From Acridotheres tristis (lineage: Eukaryota > Chordata > Aves > Passeriformes > Sturnidae), in contig CM072884.1 of NCBI GenBank assembly GCA_037013685.1, forward strand, positions 7,192,001-7,256,000: 64,000 bases of DNA. The letters are read 5' to 3'. The translations under genes were made by a program, and so were the position numbers. Below are positions 25,501 through 36,414 of the stretch, one piece after another. The notes beneath the pieces are model-generated. The model saw only the letters and a program-made list of their open reading frames with translations. It searched no databases and had not been told where the DNA came from. The number at the start of each line of letters is the position of its first letter. Position 1 is the stretch's first letter.

Positions 25501-26446
25501 ATCTCTTGTATATTAAATGGATCTTTTTTCTTTTTTTTCTTTTTCTGAAGTGCTCTGATATAATGCAACTTATCAATGTGTGATAGCAGAAATCTTTTGA
25601 ATATGCAAGCTGATAATGCTCTGCAACAAAGAATTTCTTAATAGTTCTTGGTCTATTTACAAAATATATTACAGATGTTTGGAGTTTGGAATACTCCCTT
25701 AACAAGTTCTTCTTTTATAGACCAGGTTCTTATTATCTCAACATTCTGTGCAACATCACTTTTTGGCAAGATGATTTCATCACCATTTTTATTCATCTAA
25801 AAAGATTTCACAGCTTTCCTCTCTGTTTTGGTTTGTTGCATTCACTATACCCTCCAGTTTAATGCATTGTTTTAGAAGGATCATCCCTTGAGATGTCAGC
25901 AAATTTAAAACTAATTTAAAAAACCAACAAAAAACCAAAAGTACTTTTTCAGTTGGAAGACACGGCATAAACACAAGTAGCCAGTCAAGCTATCTTGTAT
26001 TAAAGGTTTCACACTTTAAAAAAAAAAAAAAAAAAATCTGGATGATGACTTGGACTGTAAATAAAGACAAAGTATAACTTTGCTTCCATGTCAGAGAAGA
26101 CCTGAAAACACATCAGCTGAAAACCACTGAGTCATTCCTCAGGAGTTTTCAAGGGACTTTTTGGGAAAAAGGGGGATGGTAGTTTTTGAGGTTTGGTTTG
26201 GGATTTTTGATAGGGAAGGTGAGTGAAAAAATAAGGTCAGGAAGATGCAAAGCCATCACACAATTAATTTAAATATTAAAAATACTAATTCTCTTTCTGA
26301 TTCTTAGGAGTAAAGATTTTGGCAATACTCAGTCTCCAAGAATATGCCAGGAAGAAAATAATTGGAAAAACAGCTACTATATACATTGAAGTCTAAGTTA
26401 GCAGTAAAATAATATTGGGGTGAGATGTACTGCAATGGGACTGTAA
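22591..26446. other. AT-rich stretch, no supported gene
   Basis: No gene is recognised. T/G-rich tracts occur at 22902-22937 and 24661-24709, a poly-T at 25487-25500 and a 19-A run at 26018-26036. A GC-richer patch at 24890-25020 matches no repeat I know. Confidence 0.5.
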
Positions 26447-26475
26447 CAGTGGTCTCCCAATATTTTTGATCATAT
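26447..26475 (-). repeat. hAT terminal inverted repeat (surviving end)
   Basis: CAGTGGTCTCCCAATATTT followed by GATCATATACCCC resembles the Charlie-type end CAGTGGTTCCCAACC...GACCCC. It lies at the 3' end of the relic transposase. The expected partner and the 8-bp target duplication (GACTGTAA would be the left copy, 26439-26446) were not found to the right. Confidence 0.6.
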
Positions 26476-27960
26476 ACCCCTATCAGTAAAATATTTTGAA
26501 ACACACACATTGTGTTGCATGTATATATATGCATTCTTATTTATATATTTTATATATATCTAATTGCAATAATTATGTATAAGCAAAACACAAAACCAGA
26601 AGTTTAAAAGAGATGAGATAAAAATTAACAACATATTAATAATTCTACTAACAGTGCAAAAACTTTAATTGGAAAAATATTTAATAATCAGTATTGTAAA
26701 CAATATGGTTTAATATGCTTATTTTTTTTTTAAATTCTGGTTGAGCATCTTGCTGGAGCAATTTGAAGATCTGTTTCTAAATTTTGATGCTTTTTAATGA
26801 CTGTCACAGCTGAAAAAAGCTCAAAAATACGTGGATACATCATTTATCCATGTTTGCTATATAACGATACTCATTTTTCAGTGCCATTCATGAATTAATC
26901 AAGATTTTTATAGAATTTCAGCTAGTATATTTTCATCAACCCAATGTGATTCAGTTTTTCTTGCAATTTAATTGAAAGGTACTACATTTCTATATTTTAA
27001 ACAAATGGTTTCAAAACCCATTGACACTTTTCTCTTTGAGAAATTCTAAATATGTTAGAAAATCATTTCCAGGTTTCTTATGCATACAGATATGAGAATT
27101 TTTATAACTGACACATTCTTTTCAGCAATAAAATCCCTTAACAATGATATTATTTCCAAACCTCACTTGCCAAAATGCTCTCTCCATAGCATGAGGTTCT
27201 TTGTAAAAGAAGTTACTTTTTCACTCATTGATGAGACATCACCTTTACCTTGAAGGCACACATTAAGTCTGGTTTTTTGTTGTTTTTTTTTAATTAAATA
27301 TCTGCTATGTAGCAACCTGCTGACAACCACTTGTCATCACAGAAAAGCTCAGCAAATATGGAGCAATTGTTCTTTTTAGAACAAAAAATGAATAATTTAT
27401 CTTTAATTTTGACAACTCTTTTAAGCACTTTGACATGAGTTAACCAGGAATCCACTGTGTGGTACAAAAGATTTTCATGGTCACTCCCCACCTCAACACA
27501 AATATTGTAAAGATTGTACTATTTAAATCTCTTCATAAAATTCACCACACTGTTGGCATACTGTAGAACTTTGTGCACTTCTGGCAACTATTTGTTTGCT
27601 GCAGCAGTTTCTCTATAAATGATGCAGTGAATGAATTCCATGAGTGTTGCTCTCTCTGTAACCTTACTCTGGGAATCATTTTTTTTATTCTAGTAAAAGC
27701 AGCCATTCCATCAGTGGTTTCACTTGCAGTGGTTGCTTTTGTTAAAGAAGTCATTTACCATTAAGAATATATTTTCTCCAGTATATCTTTCTTTTAGTGG
27801 CTCACAAAGCAGTGGTGCTTAATGCACTTCCTTACTGGAACAGAAGCCAGTAAAAACCATAAACTGAGATGTGTTAGAAACATGTGCACTTTCAGCCAAT
27901 TGTATAGCAAGCCTATTTAAAAATTCAGCAATGTTTTGCAACATATTTCACCAGTATATC
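26447..27960 (-). pseudogene. Decayed hAT-superfamily transposase (Charlie/ZBED5-like)
   Basis: Read on the minus strand from about 27960 down, successive short segments align in order with hAT transposases of the ZBED5/FAM200/SCAND3 type. They are: a LAIQLAESAHVSN segment (27852-27911) where the family has QLDESTDVSN; LKERYTGENIL (27767-27800); TDGMAAFTRIKKMIPRV (around 27665-27715); CIIYRETAAANK...LPEVHKVLQYAN (27527-27640); a 65-codon open piece with GSDHENLLYHT, KVLKRV and AELFCDDKWL (27294-27491); and LNVCLQGKGDV...TKNLMLWREHFGK (27100-27270). Stops and frameshifts separate them, and the first catalytic Asp of the family (D of DEST) is Ala. C-terminal homology fades below 27100. The left end, CAGTGGTCTCCCAA at 26447, looks like a hAT/Charlie terminal inverted repeat. 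The other terminus and the BED zinc finger were not found. It cannot encode a working enzyme. Confidence 0.82.
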
Positions 27961-28029
27961 CTGAAAAAATGAATGCTTTTTAGTTTGTTGCCATATTGTT
28001 TTGTGCATGTTCCAGCCTTTCCGCCATGG

Positions 28030-28460
28030 ATGATTTTTCCCTTTTGCTCTTAAGAAGAAGCCTCAGAAGAGGCCTCTGAACATTTATTAAGTTTAGGGAA
28101 GTACAGGGTTAAATATCACATGACTTCAGACTTCGTTGATTACATCTAATTAGATTGTCATCATTGTTGCCTTTTAGAATGACAGAAAAATCTTGTCAGC
28201 TACTAAGAGTAGGAGAAATGTCACCTCTGCCATATTCTTGTTGTTTGCTCATCATCACATTAGCATTATTATAATGGTGAGAAATGTGTCCATTTTGTGA
28301 GAGTTGGTTTAGTTAAAGCAAGATAATACAATCTGTAAATCTACTTAAACACGGGCATGTGAACTGCAACATGTCACAATATGCTGAGAGCGAGCTAACA
28401 ACTGAGGGCACCATTGTTAATTAACATTTTCCCTAGTTCAGGTTCCAAATTGGAAAGTAT
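28030..28460. promoter_or_regulatory. Enhancer-like block next to the hAT relic
   Basis: This stretch of mixed composition contains paired homeodomain-type cores (TCTAATTAGATTG, GTTAATTAAC), TGACTTCA and CATGTCACAAT sites, with no homopolymers. It has no coding frame. It may include the unrecognised 5' part of the hAT element or an unrelated conserved element. This is an inference only. Confidence 0.2.
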
Positions 28461-28674
28461 ATTGGATCCTGTGGTGACAGAAAAAGGATGAAGTGTTTTC
28501 AGTATTGTCAAGCCCAAACATTCAAAAGGCTCAGAAGTGCCAGAACTGCAGACTTAAAAATAGCAATAAAGCAGCTTACTTGTACTTTTTTTTCTTTCTT
28601 TTGCCTGGTTTTGGGCTGCAAGACTAACCTTGAATCATTTCCAAACTTGCTTCCTTAACTATGGGGATTAGAAG

Positions 28675-28766
28675 TGTATATATATATATATATGTATGTA
28701 TGTGTGTATGTGTGCATATATATATATATATACACACTCTTATATATCTATATATACTTATATAAA
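28675..28766. repeat. TA/TG/TATG microsatellite
   Basis: Compound simple repeat: TA units, TATG and TGTG units, TA units again, then TATATC/TATAC variants. Confidence 0.95.
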
Positions 28767-28984
28767 GAGATAGAGGGAAGGGAAACATTCATAAAATATC
28801 TGTTTCAGAGAGTTAAGGCTTTTAAGAAAATCAGACACCTTGAGACTCATGACAAAATCTTGATAGTTTTCAAGACTGTATTTTGTTTCTTTGCATGTGA
28901 GAGCATAAAGAGGTTTTTTTCTGTCACGTGGAATTTGAGGGGATCCCTAATGGATCATGTCTAATGTAGTTCTGTATAGTCTGA

Positions 28985-29225
28985 ATTTGCTGTGAGTTGT
29001 GGTTCTGACAGCCCCCGTGCCTGCGCAGAATCCCAGGAGTGGTTTCCCTGTGAAAGAGGAGCTGTGAGTGACTCTGCCCAGCCCATCCCCTGCAGTGCCA
29101 GCCCCCAGGCAGCGTGCACATGCTGTGTCTGGCAGAGCCTCCTGGCACATTCACCTGCCCTGTTGGGTGCACAGGACACCTCACGCCCTGCAAAGCTCTC
29201 TCCAGTTGTGCCTGAGGTAGCATTT
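28985..29225. other. GC-rich island of unknown origin
   Basis: About 240 bp is clearly richer in G+C than its flanks, with four overlapping open frames (up to 122 codons plus, 99 minus) as expected from fewer stop codons. It contains GTGCCTGCGCAGAATC, CTGCAGTGCCAGCCCCC and several CpGs. I recognise no repeat family or protein. It may be a remnant of an LTR element or a conserved element. Confidence 0.35.
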
Positions 29226-29640
29226 ATGAGTCAGTCTCTTAAGGATGGTGGGTCTGGTTTTGGAAGCAGCTTCAGGAGACTGCAGAAACTCTACCTGAGC
29301 AAAGAGATGCTTACAAGAGGTCAGTCCAGAACTTTGGATCTAAAATTCATTCAAAGCTGATTGTAAAAGCACTGTCAAAACTGCACCAACCATCCAGTGT
29401 GCAGCAATATGGACTTCTTTTAGTACTTTGCCCTTTATCTAGTAACACAGAAAGAAATGTTATTAACTATGAAGATCATTTTTAGTTTATATACTGTAAG
29501 ATTTGGATTTGGAAACTTTAAACCCATTGGTTTATATCTGCAGATTTTTTTTGTTTGTAGAGGAAAAAATTGGGCTGTTAATAAATTCCAGATATAATCG
29601 TTTTAGAAAGGCCAATAGTCTATTGGAATTCTAAGGAGAA

Positions 29641-30002
29641 ACAGAGAGCTGAGATTCTTTAGCCTGGAGAAACATTCAGGGGGATCTTAGTAATGTGGGT
29701 AAATATCTGAGAGGAGTGAACTAATATGAGGATGAGAGTCTCTTCCCATTGGTTCCCAGTGACAGAACAAGAGACAGTGGACATAATTTAAAGCACATGA
29801 AATTCCATCTGAGTACAGAAAACTGCAGCTGGGAGGTTGGTCAAACAGCTGCCTAGAGAAGTGGTGGAGTATCCATCCTTGAGGGTATTTAAAACTCAGC
29901 TGCAAGTTATCCTGGACACCCCAGTCTAGCTGACCCTGCTTGAGCAAGGGATTTTTGGACAAGATTATTTCAAGAGTGAAATCAAGTGATTCTATAAATT
30001 AT
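29641..30002 (+). mobile_element. CR1 LINE, 3' end
   Basis: The sequence follows the avian CR1 3' region: TAGCCTGGAGAAA, GGGGGATCTTAGTAATG, ACCTGAGAGG-like ATCTGAGAGGAG, TCTCTTCCCATTGG, CAGCTGCCTAGAGAAGTGGTGGAG, CATCCTTGAGGGTATTTAA and the 3' tip GTGATTCTATAAATTA. It is 5'-truncated, as nearly all CR1 copies are, and has no reverse-transcriptase frame. Divergence is substantial, so the insertion is old. It supports an avian or reptilian source. Confidence 0.88.
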
Positions 30003-30017
30003 TCCTCTCTTCCCCAG

Positions 30018-30156
30018 GTGAAATGTTAGAATGCTGTCAGATATTAAAATATTAGGTGCCTGGCTTCAACATCCCAGCTGGTCACCTGCATTTCAATTTT
30101 TAGCAATCACTGATAGTACACTAATACTTGTGTGCCATAAACAGGAGCATTTAAAG
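30018..30156 (+). other. Splice-site-bounded stretch after the CR1 tail
   Basis: A strong acceptor (TATTCCTCTCTTCCCCAG, ending at 30017) and a consensus donor AAAG|GTAAGT (30153-30162) bound 139 bp. Each forward frame has an early stop. From an ATG at 30031 there are 42 codons open through to the donor, in phase 0, with no recognisable homology. A lncRNA exon, a 5' exon or a chance pair are all possible. The acceptor lies about 15 bp past the CR1 3' tip. Confidence 0.2.
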
Positions 30157-32219
30157 GTAAGTTTACTACACTTAAGCTATCCTGCTACACCAAATGAAGG
30201 AGATCAAGTCCTGAAGAATCTTTGTCAGAACACAGTGACATAGGGAGCAGACATAATTTCTATTCACTGTTTTAATCTGAGGTATGGAGGACTGACACAT
30301 GCTGATTTCTTTAGGGAAAAAGATATATCAGGAAAGAGAGTGATAAACGTGAGTAGCAAGATGTAAATGGTTCCTTTTGCAGACAATATCACCATTTTAC
30401 CTTTTGAGATGCTTCGCAACCCTTTTTATCAACATGAATAATACATTGCAGTGATGAATTTCTCCTAGGCCTATTCACATTAGAAGAAACATTGTGGTGA
30501 GAGCAGATGCTGTAGTCATGATGGCACATTGAGAAATTGTCCATCAGATGGCATGGTAACAAACAGCTTTCTCAAACAATCCAAAATATATCTACAAAAC
30601 AAAAACCATCCCACAGCCCACCTGCTCAACAGAAAATTCAGGGAAAAGCTTTCAATATGTCTTTTTAGAAATACCCTCCTAGGAAGATGTTGATGAACTG
30701 GGGAAAGTCTGCAACAGATTGTTTTATGGAGGAGGAAGATAGAAATATTGGTTGTTTCAGCACTCCCAGAAGTGGAATTATCCCAGCTTGCAAAACAATT
30801 CAATCTTGATTACTTAGCAGGCTTTAAAAATGTTTTAAAATATGTCTGTCATAGCCACTGATAAGGAAACTGTCAAGGACCATGTTGTGTTATCCTGAAT
30901 CTTTTCCCTAACCCAGAATTTCCCTTAAACTTTCTTACTTTCAAGGGAACTAATGTAATACAGCATAAGTTTCTCACACCTGTATTATTTGGTGCATTTA
31001 CTAATTTGGTCTGAAAGCTACTGTTTTATTTTGCTGATGAGTGGTAGTAAGGGAGGGAAATGCTTCGGGGTGGTGGAAATGTGAACAACAAAAAGAGCAC
31101 AATCAATAAAAAAATTGAAAGTGTGTGGGAAGTTAGAAGCATTCACACTAAAATAAAAAGAACAAGTAAAAAATAAAACCTACTGCTCTCAAAGTATGGA
31201 AGCATGGAAACTCGGGGAAAAAAATAAAAGGGGCAACATACTGAGGCATGAAAGGGCTGAAAAATAAAAGTCAAGACAGACGAAAAATTCAAATAAAAAA
31301 CTCCGCAAACAACACCCCTCCAGAATTGTAAGCTTACCAGAAGGTAGATATTTTAACAACAAAAAAAAAGAGCATCAAATACAAGGAGCCAAAAGAGTGT
31401 GTGCTGTAATGACAGTGGGTCTGAGAGATACATGTGCCTCTCGTGACCTGCAGCAACACTCTCACCTGCATTGCTTGAAGTCTGCCTCATTGTGTTTGGA
31501 ATAAAAGTGGTCTGAAGGAAAACTGGGAAAATAGACATATACTGTAAGATTTATTTATTTATGTCAGCAGAAGTAGATGATATTGCAGCTTGAATAACAA
31601 CTCTACCTTTTGTGTAGGGTAAGTAACACATTCAGCTGTTGGAATACAATACAGAACCATTGCAACCTCTGAACACTGTCACAACCTTGAAACAGCCAGA
31701 AAGCTCCGTAGTAGATCCTGAACCATCTCTCAGAAATGAATAGTTCTTGAGGTAATGTTTCTTGAGGAAGGCTAAGAGTTTTATTTTAGAACAAAGAGAA
31801 ACTTTTTCATGTTCTAAATAAGAGCTTTACTGGTGTGAGATTTTACTTTAGATTAAAAAATGCACTCATGAGGAACTTTAAAGGCAGTACATCAGCATTT
31901 GCCACATGGATGAACTCATGAGAATCATTTGCAAATATATATCAGAACGTGTCTCTTCAGAACTCCCTTACTCTGCCTGTCACTTTGTCTCCTCACTTTC
32001 CCCTGCTTAAGGCTTTTCTTTTTTTTTTCTTCCTGCAAGCTTCAGGGATTTATCGTGTTCCAAGTTTCAGCTGCAGACAGGTGCCAACATAAGTAAGTAA
32101 GCACCATTTTCAACTCTAGCTCTGCTAGCAGCTTTATGAAAGCTTACTGAAGCTTTTTGCTCCAAATTGAAAGCACTGAACCCAACCATATATTTCAGAG
32201 AGGAAAGTACATTTCAACC
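30157..32219. other. AT-rich stretch, nothing recognised
   Basis: No gene or repeat family is seen. A-rich segments occur around 31100-31370. A 95-codon minus-strand open frame (30516-30803) has no recognisable domain. Confidence 0.5.
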
Positions 32220-33176
32220 TGTGTTGGTTCTAGCTGGGATGGAGTTAATTTTCCCACAGCAGCACTCATGATGTTGAGCTTTGCTTTGGCAGCTGGAAAA
32301 GTGCTGGTAACACACCAGTGCTTGGTGCTGCTGGAGACACACTTGCTCTCCATCCCACCTCTCTGGTGGGCTTTGGGTGGGCAGGTTCTGGGGAGGGGAC
32401 CTGGCCAGGACAGCTGACCCCAAACTCCAGGGAAAAAAAAACAGGTGTCGTTCATTATTATGGCATTTGTCTTCCAGAGCAACCACAACAGTTTCCAAAG
32501 CCCTGCTTCCTGGGAAATGGCTGTGATGCCTAGAGGAGCTGGAACAGAGGCTAAACAGGGTTAAGAGGAATAAAATGGGTATTTATTGAGGGGCCTTCAA
32601 AGGCCACACCCTGGCAGTGCCAGTGCCACAGTCCTGCCTGGATGGCTCCAAGATGGAAGCAAAAGAGAGCTTGGTCACGAGATCTCACATTTTTATAGGT
32701 TTTAGTCCATTTGCACACAGAAGTGTCCAATTAATAGCCTCAAATCATTTCATCCTCCTTGCTTGCTCGCTTGCCCACCCTCCTTCTTTCATGTTGTTTA
32801 TGCTTAGGGCCTGAAGTTTGAAGGAATTGTCCTTGAGTCCCCAGCTGGAATAGGACTGTTTTGTCTTCACCACCCTGTGAAAAGGTCCTAGTAACCCTTA
32901 ATATAAAACTAAAAGCTGCACACCCAAGCAAAACAGAAAAACCTAAAACTTGAGGCATCAGCTGGACATAGCTTCTGGGGGATATAGTGAATAAATACCT
33001 GTAACTGTAACTGGGGGATCTGCAACTGAATTGGAATCAAATTGGAACTTAACTGCTCAGTCAGAATGGTATTTTTATTTCAACCCAAATTAACATTTGG
33101 AATATACTATGTCTGTATCCTACCTCCCGAACCTGAAACAGATAGCATGGGAAAACAAGGTCTACTGGTTAACACA
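32220..33176 (+). mobile_element. ERVL-type LTR interrupted by another LTR
   Basis: The left part (32220-32523) starts TGTGTTGGTTCTAGCTGGG and continues through GGAGTTAATTTTC, GACAGCTGACCCC, GGCATTTGTCTTCC and AGCCCTGCTTCCTGGG to AATGGCTG. The right part resumes at 32961 with GCTGGACATAG, then ATAGTGAATAAATACC and TTTTTATTTCAACCC, which match the downstream part of the same LTR family. Together they form one LTR of roughly 520 bp split by a 437-bp insertion. The right end near 33176 is approximate. It is the same family as 55415-55947, in the opposite orientation. Confidence 0.72.
32524..32960 (-). mobile_element. Nested solo LTR (class I-like) inside the ERVL LTR
   Basis: The element is 437 bp with perfect 7-bp inverted termini, TGATGCC...GGCATCA. 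It is flanked by GCTG on both sides (32520-32523 and 32961-32964), a 4-bp target duplication as made by gammaretrovirus-like integrases. On the minus strand it shows CCTATAAAAATGTGAG (a TATA box) and, about 110 bp on, CCCCTCAATAAATACCC (a polyadenylation signal), then a U5-like end. There is no internal region. Because it interrupts the surrounding LTR it must be the younger insertion. The subfamily name is not known to me. Confidence 0.78.
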
Positions 33177-33645
33177 AAGGTTCAGCATTCTTATTTTTAA
33201 TGCTTATATGTATACTTATATGTGTGTGCAGATACCCGTGCTTAATACACATTAAAAAGGCATTTAAAAGGAAAAAGGGGGAAATCCAAGCCCCAGTAAC
33301 AATAAAGTCTTATACTCTATTTATATTTTCCTACATTACTATAACTTCATTTAGCAAACTTGAGAAAAAGGTGAAGTTATTAGATTCGCTTAAGCAAATA
33401 ATTCTCAATAAATAGTACATTTACAGAAGGCTTTCTTAAATTTAAAAATTTAGGAATCAAATATGAGTCTTCATTTAAGATACATATTTTGCATTAATAT
33501 ATCTTCTTTGGCTAAATCTCAAAGTAGATTTGAGCAAGGCTTGTGATTACAAAAGCATCCAACCAGTAATCTTTAATATATCTATTGATGTTTCAATGAT
33601 AACTGATCAAAAGGATATGGAATGTAACTGAACTGGGAATTTATT

Positions 33646-33686
33646 TAACCTGTCTATGTACCCTGGTATGTTAAATAGACAGGTTA
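33646..33686. repeat. Inverted repeat, 12-bp perfect arms
   Basis: TAACCTGTCTAT (33646-33657) and ATAGACAGGTTA (33675-33686) are exact reverse complements around a 17-nt spacer. Confidence 0.85.
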
Positions 33687-34233
33687 GCAGTTGTACCAGT
33701 TTTCCTATATTCCTTAAATAGATGATTTATCCTTTAATTGCCTGCAAATAAGGGCTGTGAGGATCTGTGAGGCCTTGGAAGAGAATTTCTCATGAACATG
33801 TTGAAATAGATGTGTCGTGTGTAAGGTCATTTTATACAAGGCTCAGAGACAGTGTTTTAAGAATTTTGCTACAAAAGGAAATACATCTCATTGAAATTTC
33901 ATTCTTCTTTAAAAAAAAAGTACTTGAAAAACAATAAGTACTTGAAAGAATGGTCTGGAGTTGTTACCAGCTAGTCTGGTTTCCTGTATGATAAAAGCTT
34001 TGTAATTTTATTCATCATTTCCTATGGTGGAAGTTACTTATTCTTTATTAACTTGTTTGTGTGGTGTCAAGTCAAATATAAGGATTTTTTAAACATTTGT
34101 CTTGAGTTTATAGAATTTCTGATTTATTTTCTGATTTCTATTGTATATTGGTTTGCAGCTTCTTTAGTCAAATATATGGATTCCCTTCTGTCCATGGTAG
34201 CCAAAGTTAGTTACTCAAATTAAAAAAAAAATA

Positions 34234-34262
34234 AATATATATATATATATATGTGTGTGTGT
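34234..34262. repeat. TA/TG microsatellite
   Basis: (TA)n is followed by (TG)n after a poly-A/AAAT lead-in. Confidence 0.95.
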
Positions 34263-36414
34263 CTGCATTTAAAATATTTTAAATGTCAGGATTAGCAGAG
34301 TATAAAATCCTTAAACGTTCTCCTCTCTTGAGTTATTTTTATTACTTTAGTTCTATACCAAGTATACCATGGCAAAGAAGTCCAGAACTTGCACCAAATA
34401 CAGCTAATAGAGACAATCTTGTTGGGAATAGTGAATATAATTTGAGACCAACTGAGTGCCCTTCTCGATATGCTCTATGGATGGAATAAAATTGTAAGTG
34501 GAGAACTTCAGATTCTAGAGTAGTTGGTGTGGAAAGAATTACAAAAGACTTCCCACTTCAGATATTTGTGCTGCCCTCAGTAAAATGATCAGAAAACAAT
34601 CTCAGATGTAATTGGCTGCGGGATTTTTTTTGACAGGAAAACAGAAATTACTTTGGTAAATATACAGCAATGCAAGCCACAAAACAGCAAATGAAATAAA
34701 GCCATGAGTGAACTGCACACACAACATTCTGGAGGACAAATTATGTCTCAAATATAGATTAAATCAATTTCTTGCACAATTTATTAGGGTTGTCACGGAT
34801 GGCCTGCTCTAAGCCAGGGCCTAGGTGAATTGAGTTGTTCACCTAAAGCAGTATTTTGTGGTTCTTTAGAGTAGAAATGAATTACCATAGGAAAAAAAAA
34901 AATTAGCCAGAAAGGGGAGAAAAATACATAATTTGAGAAGGGCATTTTTACTTTGTAAACTAGTGATTAGTTGCCTATAGATGAACAGATCACCAGTCAT
35001 TCTGAAACACTGATGGTAAACATTATTCACAGCTTGCAAATGTGCTGTTGAAGCAAGCCTGTCTTCTAAAAGGACTATCTACTGTATTCAGAAAACCTTC
35101 AAGATTTGTTGTTTGAAAATTTTTTAAAATTAATTTCTACTATCTAATCCCTACACATAGCACAGTTTAAAAGTATTATACAAAAGAAACAGAGCTTTGA
35201 GCTGCTTTGAACCACAAATTGATAGAATTTGTTATATACCATCATGCTTTTACCACAACAGAAAGAATTCTCTAAAGATTACATGTGGCACTGATTTTAC
35301 ACTTTGTTTATGTCATAGCTAAAGTGAATTTTGCTGGCATCACTCCACTCCTTATCCATTTCATATGGACCCCTCCAGGCCCAGAATTAGATGTGACAGG
35401 GAGCCTCACCACGCTAGAGCATCCCAGTAAAGACACAGAATATATATCATTATATGTCAGCACTGAAACAAAGTTGGCACAAGCATTATGATAAATTTAA
35501 AAATAACTGCTATGCTAGTAATCATATGCTGGAAAAATTATAGTAAACTTACTCTCATCTTTTTAAAGTTCTAACAACTATGGAAAAGTAATAGCAGGCA
35601 AATACAAACTGATGAAAGAATCTTTTGGTTTCAGATTCCTAATCTCCTCCTCAACGGGCCAGTACAGCTCTGGTTCACCCACCCAGCAGCAGTTTTTATG
35701 CCAGGGTGTGTACATAAAAGATTTCAGTTTCTAAGATCGACTTCACTTTCCTGAGCATTCAAACCTAGAGAGAAAAGATTTATTTAAGGTAAGCAAAAAC
35801 ACTTGACTGAAAATGAAAACTGGAATCTAACTCTTCCTGTTCTTTATTCTCAATTCATTTCTTTGGGAAGGTAAGTGCTTCAGCGTGTTGCATGGTTTGG
35901 TTTTTGTTGTTTTTTTTTTTTTTCCTCACTGCTGCCCTACTTCACTTATTGTATTTCATTATAAGAAGTTATTGAGGCAGCCACCAGGACCTGCTGTCAT
36001 CTGCTGGCAACCTAGGGCATAATACTGAAGCAAAACTTGTTTTGCTGAATTCCTTTCACCTGTCCTTAGATAAGACAGCCAATCACACCCATACCTCTTC
36101 AGGTTGCCCTCTCTTCCATGTTTAAAGCCATTGACTACTCTTACATTCATCTTCTCTGCCAGGGCTTCTTTCCAGCCTGAATGTGGTTAAGCCACATTGT
36201 GCTGTGACCTGAGGTCCTGACCACGGCTGACTGTCAGCACAGAGAGTGGTAAATCCCATTCAGTATGGTTTTGTTTTTGGGGTTGTGCACGTGTGTTTGT
36301 GGTTGGTAGGGTTTTACGTTTTTTGAAGGAATTTATTTTGGGCTAGAACTTGTGGAGACACAAGTATAGTTATAGTTTTAATTATATTATAGGTTTTAGT
36401 TCCAACATAGTTCA

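Larger units (their letters stand above)
33177..36414. other. AT-rich stretch with a hairpin and a microsatellite
   Basis: No gene is supported. It contains the inverted repeat at 33646-33686 and the TA/TG repeat at 34234-34262. A poly-T lies at 35911-35924. Open frames at 34283-34489 and 35285-35491 match nothing I know. Confidence 0.5.

Noticed and set aside
32157..32533. Several overlapping open frames of 71-97 codons
   Set aside because: They fall inside the interrupted ERVL-type LTR, which is non-coding.
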